Positions 1 through 5,119 of a DNA stretch of 5,119 bases are shown piece after piece; position 1 is the first letter of the stretch; each line of letters begins with the position of its first letter. Source of the DNA: Pseudomonadota bacterium. GTDB taxonomy: Bacteria > Pseudomonadota > Alphaproteobacteria > Rhizobiales > Xanthobacteraceae. The stretch is taken from NCBI GenBank assembly GCA_021823875.1, contig JAKAMD010000267.1, positions 1 through 5,119 of the forward strand, written 5' to 3'. The notes below the pieces were generated by a model. The model made no database searches, was not told the origin of the DNA, and saw nothing but the letters and a program-made list of their open reading frames with translations. The translations under genes and the position numbers were made by a program.

Positions 1-141
1 TGAAAGGCGAGAAGGCTTGCGAAGGCGCAGCTGCTACCCGGAGAGCCAATAGGGACGAGCGTTTCCAGCCGGTTGCATAGGTGCTGCGCAGTGCGTTGAC
101 CACCGCCTATAATGGCGGCATAGTCTCTCAGCAAGGCGCGC
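1..141. other. Leader region without a supported gene
   Basis: I see no credible coding region here on either strand. The reverse-strand reading frame that crosses it continues antisense into mod and looks like a shadow of mod codon bias. The first ~30 bases contain AAGGC three times at roughly 8-10 base intervals (4-8, 12-16, 22-26), which I regard as chance. No tRNA or terminator fold is evident. The useful content is the TATAAT box near 108-113 and the weak ribosome binding site AAGG at 133-136, five bases before the mod ATG. Any gene further upstream lies outside the window. Confidence 0.6.
85..118 (+). promoter_or_regulatory. Probable mod-res promoter with inverted repeat over the -10 box
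   Basis: A perfect TATAAT lies at 108-113. A 17-base spacer upstream would put the -35 hexamer at 85-90 (TGCGCA), only a 3/6 match to TTGACA. A better-looking TTGACC at 95-100 sits only 7 bases before the box, too close to act as its -35. Transcription would start near 119-121, leaving a leader of about 20 bases before mod. The box is framed by the perfect arms CCGCC (103-107) and GGCGG (114-118). The weak -35 plus a repeat over the -10 would suit a promoter that is repressed or needs an activator. That regulation is inferred; no regulator gene is in the window. Confidence 0.45.
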
Positions 142-1680
142 ATGCCCACTCTGGATTGGCTCAACAAGGCCCAGGCCCTCAAGGCCGCGGCGCAAGTTCC
201 CTACCGGCTGATCGAGCCGCAAAGCATCCACGGCGATCCGGCGGCGGACAACTGGCTGATACAGGGCGACAACCTCGATGCGCTCAAGGCCCTGCTGCCT
301 TTTTTCGCCGGCCGCGTGAAATGCATCTACATCGATCCGCCCTACAACACCCGCTCGGCCTTCGAGCATTACGACGACAATCTCGAACACAGCCAGTGGC
401 TGTCGATGATGGTTCCGCGGCTGGAGTTGTTGCGCGAACTGCTTTCTGAGGACGGTTCGATCTGGGTGTCCATTGATGACAATGAGGGGCACTATCTCAA
501 GGTGGTGATGGATGAGGTGTTTGGGCGGACGAACTTCGTGGCGAATGTCGTTTGGCAGAAGCGCGTATCTCCGGCAAACGACGCGAAGTACTTTAGTTCC
601 GATCATGACTACGTTGTCGCCTACGCCAAGATCAAGGAGTACTGGGCACCAAACCGATTGCCTCGAACCGATCGCCAAAACTCATACTACAGGAATCCGG
701 ATAACGATCCTCGCGGCGCTTGGAATTCTGTGACGTATACGGGCAACAAGACTCGGGCGGAACGGCCGAACCTCTACTATGAAATACGGAATCCGTTTAC
801 CGGCGACGCAGTGTGGCCACCCGACACGCTTACGTGGCGGTATGGCCAAGAAACACACACTCAAAACGAAGCGCAGAACCTATTGTATTGGGGCAAGCGC
901 GGCACTTCGAAAATCCCCCGGTTTAAGATGTTCCTAACTGACGCAGAACCAACGGTGCCTAGAAGCGTCTGGAGTGCAGGCGAGTGCGGAAGTACCCAAA
1001 CGTCGATGACGGAGCAGAAAGCCCTTTTCCAGAACGCATTCGGTACGCCGAAACCAGAGCTATTGCTTAGCCGAATTCTGCAAATTGCCACACAACAAGA
1101 CGATCTAGTTTTAGATAGCTTCCTCGGCTCCGGCACCACCGCCGCCGTCGCACATAAGATGGGCCGCCGCTGGATAGGCATTGAAATGGGCGAGCACGCA
1201 CAGACCCATTGCCTGCCGCGACTGCAAAAAGTGATAGACGGCGAACAAGGCGGCATTTCCGAAGCCGTAGGCTGGAAGGGCGGCGGCGGATTCCGCTTCG
1301 CCACGCTGGGCAAGCCGGCGTTTCTCCCCGACGGCGGCATCGATCCCTCGATCGGCTTCGACACGCTCGCCGCCTGGGTCTGGTATCAGGAAACGCGCAC
1401 GCCCTGGGAGCGCAACAAAGTAGGCGCGCGCGGGGGCACGCCTCTGCTCGGCGTGCATGAAGGCACTGCCTACTACCTGCTCTACAACGGCATACTCGGC
1501 GACCGCCGGCCCGCCGGCGGCAATGTGCTGACCGGCAAGGTGCTGCAGGCGATCAAGGACATCGTGCCGCATGCCGGACCCAAGGTGGTGTTCGGCGAAT
1601 CCTGCCGGCTGTCGGCGTCGCGCCTCGGCGCGAACGAGCTGCGCTTCCGGCAGATTCCCTACGACATCCGTGCTCGCTGA
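142..1680 (+). CDS. mod: Type III restriction-modification system methyltransferase subunit (Mod)
   Basis: This 512-aa protein is predicted to transfer a methyl group from S-adenosylmethionine to the N6 position of adenine in a short asymmetric site. It protects host DNA and gives the Mod-Res complex its specificity. The catalytic motif IV DPPY is at residues 65-68. A motif X-like segment, FGTPKPELL, is near residue 300, and the AdoMet-binding motif I FLGSGTT is at 327-333. Motif IV before motif I is the beta-class order typical of Type III Mod. The segment between them (about 140-310) is the expected target-recognition region. A conserved-looking Type III C-terminal part follows (VIDGEQGGISEAV, then a glycine run). 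The ATG is chosen because MPTLDW is a common family start and AAGG lies five bases upstream. The protein is shorter than EcoP15I Mod (about 640 aa) but all core motifs are intact. It is the first gene of an operon with res. The recognition sequence cannot be read from the window. Confidence 0.94.
   Translation: MPTLDWLNKAQALKAAAQVPYRLIEPQSIHGDPAADNWLIQGDNLDALKALLPFFAGRVKCIYIDPPYNTRSAFEHYDDNLEHSQWLSMMVPRLELLRELLSEDGSIWVSIDDNEGHYLKVVMDEVFGRTNFVANVVWQKRVSPANDAKYFSSDHDYVVAYAKIKEYWAPNRLPRTDRQNSYYRNPDNDPRGAWNSVTYTGNKTRAERPNLYYEIRNPFTGDAVWPPDTLTWRYGQETHTQNEAQNLLYWGKRGTSKIPRFKMFLTDAEPTVPRSVWSAGECGSTQTSMTEQKALFQNAFGTPKPELLLSRILQIATQQDDLVLDSFLGSGTTAAVAHKMGRRWIGIEMGEHAQTHCLPRLQKVIDGEQGGISEAVGWKGGGGFRFATLGKPAFLPDGGIDPSIGFDTLAAWVWYQETRTPWERNKVGARGGTPLLGVHEGTAYYLLYNGILGDRRPAGGNVLTGKVLQAIKDIVPHAGPKVVFGESCRLSASRLGANELRFRQIPYDIRAR
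421..1120 (+). other. Low-GC central segment of mod containing the target-recognition region
   Basis: By hand count, positions 421-1140 are about 53% G+C, against about 62% for 181-420 and 66% for 1141-1680. The right edge is sharp: codons such as TTA, AGA, CTA and TTT are used up to about 1120, then GC-ending codons resume within the FLGSGTT motif. The left edge is softer, between about 420 and 540. The segment covers the region between catalytic and cofactor motifs that reads the DNA target in Type III Mod proteins. Exchange of this region between mod alleles is well known, so a replaced recognition domain is a reasonable inference. Selection on amino-acid content could explain part of the dip. 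Confidence 0.6.
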
Positions 1681-1692
1681 CGAGGACAACCC

Positions 1693-4482
1693 ATGCCGCT
1701 GACGCTTAAGCGCTATCAGACCGAGGCCCTCAGAGCGCTGGCGAATTTTTTCGATCTCGCACGCGGCGCGCAGGACGAAGCGGCGCTGGATGCGGCATTC
1801 CGCAAGGCCTGGATCGCGCAGGAGGTCTCGCCCGAAAGCATACCGCCGTACCTGGCGCAGGGTTTCGGTGCCACACCTTACATCTGTCTGCGTATCCCCA
1901 CCGGCGGCGGCAAGACGCTGCTCGGCACGCACGCGGTGGCGACGGCGGCGCGGCACTTCACCGGCCAGGATCGGCCGCTCGCACTCTGGCTGGTGCCCTC
2001 GAACATCATCCGCACGCAAACGCTGGCCGCGTTGCGCCAGCCCGGCCACCCCTACCGCGAGGCCTTGCAGCAGCATTTCGGTCTCGACGGCCTGCGCGTG
2101 CTGGATATCGCCGAATGCGAACAACTGCGGCCGCAGGACTTCGGCAGCAAGGCGATTATCGTGGTCGGCACCATGCAGACGCTGCGCGTGGACGACACTT
2201 CGGGACGCGACGTCTACGCGTACAAGGAGGCATTCGAGCCTCACTTCGAGCGCGCGCCCGACCTGCCTGGGCTGGAGCGCATAGGCGAGCGCGACCTCGA
2301 AGCCCAGCCCTATTTGCGCCGCGCCGACCTCGGCCGCGTCAAGCGCAGCTTTGCGAACCTGCTCTACTGGAAGCGTCCGGTGGTGATTATCGACGAGGCG
2401 CACAACGCGCGCACTCCGCTTTCGTACGATACCTTCGCGCGGCTGCGCCCGGCGGCGCTGATCGAAATGACTGCCACGCCGCTGCGCCAGGGCCAAAACC
2501 GCAGCAATGTGCTCTATCACGTCTCGGCCGAGGAATTGAAGGCCGAGCAGATGATCAAGCTGCCCATCGTGCTGCAGGCGCATCCGAACTGGCAGGAAGC
2601 CGTGCGCGACGCGCTGCTCACGCGCAAGCGCCTTGCCGACGAGGCGCTGAGTGAAGCCGAATACGTGCGGCCCATCGTGCTGTTCCAGGCCGAAGACAAA
2701 GCGGGCGAGGTTACGGTCGAGAAACTTCGCGCGCACCTGATCGAACAGGAACACGTGGCGCAAGAGCGCATTGCCGTGGCCACCGGCAGCCAGCGCGAAC
2801 TCGACGGCATCAATCTGTTCGATCCGGCCTGCCCCATCGACATGGTCATCACGGTCGAAGCGCTGAAGGAAGGCTGGGACTGCTCGTTTGCCTATGTGTT
2901 CTGCACGCTGCAGAAAGTCGGTTCCAGCCGCGACATGGAGCAGCTGCTCGGGCGCGTGCTGCGCATGCCCTACGCCACGAGCCGCAAGAGCGAACTGCTC
3001 AACCGCGCCTATGCCCACATCGCCAGCGCCGAGACGGCGCGCGTGGCGAACGAGCTGACCGACAAGCTGGTTGCCATGGGCTTCGAGGAACTGGAAGCGG
3101 CACAGGCGATTTTTCCGACCACGCAGCCCCTGTTCGATGCCGGCGTCGCCGTCGCGCCCGTGCTGCCCACGCTGGAACTTGTCATGCCCGAGTCGCAGGC
3201 CCTGGTAGCCGCACTGTCCTCGACCACACATGTCACCGTATCGCCGCGCGCCGACGGCAGCATGACCGTCAGCTTCGCGGCTCCGCCTGCAGCGCCGGTA
3301 CGCGAAGCGCTGCTTGCCGCAGCCGGCAGCAAGGCGGAGCGCGCGCAACTGGAAAGAACGCTGGAGCGCTATGCAATGCGGCATGACGCACAGGCTGCGC
3401 CGGCACAGCTCGGTGTCGCTTTCCGGCCGCTGCCGCTACTGTGCATACGCGACGCGCAAGGCGAACTCGATCTCGCGGAGCGCGAAACCCTGCTTGGCCT
3501 GGCGGGCTTTTCGCTGGCGGAGAAACCCGGGGACCTGGCGGGCTTTGTGCCCAGCGAAAACCGCCATCCGTACCTGGTGGACGTTCACGACGGACACCTG
3601 AGAATCGAGCAGGAAATCCACTACTCGGTCAATCTCGATCTGGTGCCGATCGACGTCACCGAGACCGATCTGCTGCGCTGGCTCGATGACCGGCTGCACG
3701 AGCGCTCGATTGCGCAAAGCGAAAGAATCGCCTGGCTCACCAAGGTATTGACTTGGCTGCAACGCGAGCGCAAATACACCTTGACCGCGCTGGTGCGGCA
3801 CCGCAACCAGCTTGCCGATGCGGTGCGCGAACGCCTGGAGGCGCTGCGCGCGGAGGCGCAAAAGACAGGTCTGCAATTGACGCTGGCGGGTCCGGACGCG
3901 CGCGGCTGCATCAGCGGCGATTACACGTTCGAGTTCGGCCGCGGGCGCTATCCGGCGCGGCCGCCGTATTACGACGGGCGCTACCGCTTTCGCAAGCACT
4001 ACTATGGCGCGTCGATGATCGGCGACCTGAAGGATGCCCCACCCAGGGAAACCGACCACGAGTTCCACTGCGCCGTCGCCATCGACGAGATGGATGAGGT
4101 GCGCCACTGGGTGCGCAACATCCCGCGCTTTCCGGAATATTCGTTCTGGCTGCCGACGGCAAGCGACCGCTTCTATCCGGATTTTGTCTGCGAACTGAAC
4201 GACGGGCGGCTGCTGGTGGTGGAATACAAGGGCGCCGGATACAAGACGAACGACGATTCGCAGGAAAAGCGCGCCATAGGGGAATTTTGGGCGCAGGCCA
4301 GCGGCAACCTGTTCTTGCTCGCCACCCAAAAGGACGATAAAGGGCGCGGCGTGGGCGCTCAGATCAAGCGATTGCTTGAGACTGCAGGGCCGCCGGCTTT
4401 TGGCTTATGGGCGAGCGCTGGCCATACTGAAGACGGCCTCGCGTACCAGCAGCGGCTACGCGGCGAATGGGATCGAAAATGA
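1693..4482 (+). CDS. res: Type III restriction-modification system endonuclease subunit (Res)
   Basis: This 929-aa protein is the ATP-dependent restriction subunit, which acts with Mod to cut DNA near unmethylated sites. A Q-motif-like RYQ is at residues 7-9. Helicase motif I (Walker A) IPTGGGKT is at 68-75, motif II DEAH at 234-237 and motif III-type TAT at 260-262. The second RecA-like domain has EGWDC around 393-397 and motif VI QLLGRVLR at 417-424. Residues of about 480-780 carry no motif I can name. The C-terminal nuclease shows PD at 829-830 and EYK at 844-846, the PD-(D/E)XK pattern. Length fits the family. The start has GAGGA six bases upstream and lies 12 bases after the mod stop, so co-transcription and coupling are likely. 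Oddity: about 33 residues beyond the nuclease domain (897-929) look unlike a normal Res end. The last four bases overlap the toxin gene. Confidence 0.95.
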   Translation: MPLTLKRYQTEALRALANFFDLARGAQDEAALDAAFRKAWIAQEVSPESIPPYLAQGFGATPYICLRIPTGGGKTLLGTHAVATAARHFTGQDRPLALWLVPSNIIRTQTLAALRQPGHPYREALQQHFGLDGLRVLDIAECEQLRPQDFGSKAIIVVGTMQTLRVDDTSGRDVYAYKEAFEPHFERAPDLPGLERIGERDLEAQPYLRRADLGRVKRSFANLLYWKRPVVIIDEAHNARTPLSYDTFARLRPAALIEMTATPLRQGQNRSNVLYHVSAEELKAEQMIKLPIVLQAHPNWQEAVRDALLTRKRLADEALSEAEYVRPIVLFQAEDKAGEVTVEKLRAHLIEQEHVAQERIAVATGSQRELDGINLFDPACPIDMVITVEALKEGWDCSFAYVFCTLQKVGSSRDMEQLLGRVLRMPYATSRKSELLNRAYAHIASAETARVANELTDKLVAMGFEELEAAQAIFPTTQPLFDAGVAVAPVLPTLELVMPESQALVAALSSTTHVTVSPRADGSMTVSFAAPPAAPVREALLAAAGSKAERAQLERTLERYAMRHDAQAAPAQLGVAFRPLPLLCIRDAQGELDLAERETLLGLAGFSLAEKPGDLAGFVPSENRHPYLVDVHDGHLRIEQEIHYSVNLDLVPIDVTETDLLRWLDDRLHERSIAQSERIAWLTKVLTWLQRERKYTLTALVRHRNQLADAVRERLEALRAEAQKTGLQLTLAGPDARGCISGDYTFEFGRGRYPARPPYYDGRYRFRKHYYGASMIGDLKDAPPRETDHEFHCAVAIDEMDEVRHWVRNIPRFPEYSFWLPTASDRFYPDFVCELNDGRLLVVEYKGAGYKTNDDSQEKRAIGEFWAQASGNLFLLATQKDDKGRGVGAQIKRLLETAGPPAFGLWASAGHTEDGLAYQQRLRGEWDRK
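4381..4479 (+). other. C-terminal extension of Res resembling a VapB-type antitoxin tail
   Basis: After the PD-(D/E)XK domain and a short helix, Res runs on for about 33 residues: AGPPAFGLW, a spacer with acidic residues, then DGLAYQQRLRGEWDRK. A hydrophobic FGLW element, an acidic stretch and a final LRxEWD-like helix recall the C-terminal, toxin-binding ends of some small antitoxins paired with PIN toxins. That resemblance is from memory and not from a search. It sits directly against a PIN toxin gene that has no other antitoxin. An in-frame GTG at 4351, six bases after AAAGGG (4339-4344), could also start a separate 43-aa product. Ordinary divergence of a Res C-terminus remains possible. 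Confidence 0.4.
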
Positions 4483-4862
4483 GTACGAAAGTATTGCTCG
4501 ACACCTGCATTCTGATCGATTTCTTGAACGGTGTGCCCGGCGCTGCGAAGGAGATCAACAGCCACCCGGACCGAGCCATAAGCATCATCACCTGGATTGA
4601 AGTCATGGTCGGAACCAACCCTTTGACCGAAACAGACACGCGCTCTTACCTCGATAAGATACCGGTATTGCTGCTCGATAACACAGTTGCAGAGAAAGCA
4701 GTGAACCTGACAATATCCCGGCGCCAAGCAGGAAAGAAAAATCTTAAGGTCCCCGATGCATCCATTCTCGCGACCGCGCAGGTGTCGGAGCGAATACTCG
4801 TCACGCGCAATACCAAAGATTTTCCAGCCGATGATCCAGGCATCCAGGTTCCAAAATACTGA
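4479..4862 (+). CDS. vapC: VapC-like PIN-domain ribonuclease toxin
   Basis: This 127-aa protein is predicted to be a metal-dependent RNase of the VapC family, which cuts RNA (often tRNA or rRNA) when not held by its antitoxin. The PIN signature is complete. It has LLDTCILID with D8, an SIITWIEVMVG segment with E41, VPDASILATA with D93, and LVTRNTKDF with D114. These four acidic residues are the expected active-site set, and the length is typical. I chose the ATG at 4479 because its ATGA overlaps the res stop, GGGA lies six bases upstream, and MSTKVLLD is a usual family start. An in-frame ATG at 4467 would add only four residues. Coupling to res translation is likely. G+C is about 52%, well below mod's flanks, suggesting separate acquisition. 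No full-length antitoxin gene is adjacent. A non-toxic PIN nuclease used in defence is an alternative. Confidence 0.9.
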   Translation: MSTKVLLDTCILIDFLNGVPGAAKEINSHPDRAISIITWIEVMVGTNPLTETDTRSYLDKIPVLLLDNTVAEKAVNLTISRRQAGKKNLKVPDASILATAQVSERILVTRNTKDFPADDPGIQVPKY

Positions 4863-4914
4863 GCGCTTCCGCATGCCCTTCGCCAGCCGCGTTTCGATCA
4901 CGATTCAATGAACT

Positions 4915-4919
4915 GGAGG
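4915..4919 (+). promoter_or_regulatory. Strong ribosome binding site for the oxidoreductase gene
   Basis: GGAGG sits five bases before the ATG at 4925, the best Shine-Dalgarno match in the window, and fixes that start. The 62-base gap from the toxin stop shows no clear terminator hairpin with a T tract and no convincing -35/-10 pair. Whether this gene has its own promoter or receives read-through from the defence operon cannot be decided here. Confidence 0.75.
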
Positions 4920-4924
4920 TGAAC

Positions 4925-5119
4925 ATGAAAGCCGTCGGACTCTACCGTTATCTTCCGATCGACGATCCCGAATCGTTTCTCGACCTGGAGCTGGAGACGC
5001 CTACTGCGAGCGGACGCGATCTGCTGGTCGAAGTGAAGGCAATATCGGTGAACCCGGTCGACGCCAAGCGGCGCGCGCCCAAGGATCTGGTCGAAAAAAA
5101 ACCCAGGGTGCTCGGCTGG
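4925..5119 (+). CDS. Zinc-type alcohol dehydrogenase / quinone oxidoreductase-like protein, N-terminal part
   Basis: Only the first 65 codons are present; the frame is open at the right edge. Family members are usually about 340 aa, so roughly a fifth is visible. The start MKAVG, the element DLLVEVKAISVNPVDAK and the final VLGW match the N-terminal GroES-like domain of the medium-chain dehydrogenase/reductase superfamily. The closest match is the group annotated as zinc-binding alcohol dehydrogenase family proteins, related to NADPH:quinone oxidoreductases. The NAD(P)-binding Rossmann domain would lie beyond the window. The protein would be a soluble cytoplasmic oxidoreductase; its substrate cannot be inferred. 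It has its own strong ribosome binding site and no functional link to the restriction genes, so it probably marks the right border of the defence cassette. An A8 tract at 5094-5101 encodes part of EKK in frame. Confidence 0.82.
   Translation, partial: MKAVGLYRYLPIDDPESFLDLELETPTASGRDLLVEVKAISVNPVDAKRRAPKDLVEKKPRVLGW

Noticed and set aside
1..30. AAGGC direct repeats at the left edge
   Set aside because: The three copies are short and unevenly spaced and lie in GC-rich sequence, so chance is enough to explain them.
95..113. TTGACC and TATAAT as a matched promoter pair
   Set aside because: The hexamers are only 7 bases apart, against the 16-18 needed by the main sigma factor.
34..678. 214-aa reverse-strand open frame across the leader and mod
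   Set aside because: It overlaps the DPPY-containing part of mod antisense and shows no family features.
142..1680. Phase-variable repeats in mod
   Set aside because: Many Type III mod genes switch through tandem short repeats, but I found no such tract in this gene or its leader.
1111..3384. 757-aa reverse-strand open frame opposite res and the end of mod
   Set aside because: It lies antisense to a gene with clear helicase motifs. It reads as low-complexity, Arg/Gln/Ala-rich protein with no recognisable motif, as expected from GC-biased codons on the other strand.
3436..4329. 297-aa reverse-strand open frame opposite the end of res
   Set aside because: It is a shadow of the nuclease-containing part of res, with no recognisable domain and no supported ribosome binding site.
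4376..4600. Possible 74-aa antitoxin in another frame across the res-toxin junction
   Set aside because: It overlaps both genes out of frame, has no DNA-binding or toxin-binding pattern I recognise, and uses the shared bases of two better supported genes.
5094..5101. A8 tract in the oxidoreductase gene as a frameshift site
   Set aside because: The frame stays open and keeps the family pattern through VLGW after the tract, so nothing shows a shift.

Overview
The window carries a compact defence cassette on the + strand. It is a Type III restriction-modification operon (mod, then res), followed immediately by a VapC-like PIN-domain toxin gene. The 5' end of an unrelated housekeeping-type oxidoreductase gene runs off the right edge. 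Base composition is high outside two islands: hand counts give about 62-66% G+C in the two ends of mod. That composition, the Shine-Dalgarno spacing and the style of the proteins suggest a high-GC proteobacterium, most likely beta or gamma. Nothing in the window fixes the species.

Layout. Positions 1-141 are a leader with no convincing gene. It holds a perfect TATAAT box framed by a CCGCC/GGCGG inverted repeat, about 30 bases before the mod start. Positions 142-1680 encode a 512-aa beta-class DNA methyltransferase (Mod). Its DPPY motif precedes the FLGSGTT motif, with a target-recognition region between them. After 12 bases, positions 1693-4482 encode a 929-aa Res subunit with a superfamily 2 helicase/translocase core and a C-terminal PD-(D/E)XK nuclease. 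The last four bases of res overlap the start of a 127-aa PIN-domain toxin (4479-4862). After a 62-base gap and a strong ribosome binding site, 4925-5119 encodes the first 65 residues of a zinc-type alcohol dehydrogenase/quinone oxidoreductase-like protein.

How the genes work together. Mod would methylate adenine in an asymmetric site and supply sequence specificity to a Mod-Res complex. Res would use ATP to move or signal along DNA and cut near unmethylated sites. The PIN protein is probably translationally coupled to res and would be an RNase toxin. No separate antitoxin gene lies beside it.

The most interesting point is the junction between res and the toxin. The last ~33 residues of Res extend past the usual end of the nuclease domain and resemble the toxin-binding tail of a small VapB-type antitoxin. 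This suggests either a Res-antitoxin fusion or a short antitoxin made from an internal start. A second point is that mod is mosaic: its central recognition region is about 13 percentage points lower in G+C than its 3' part.
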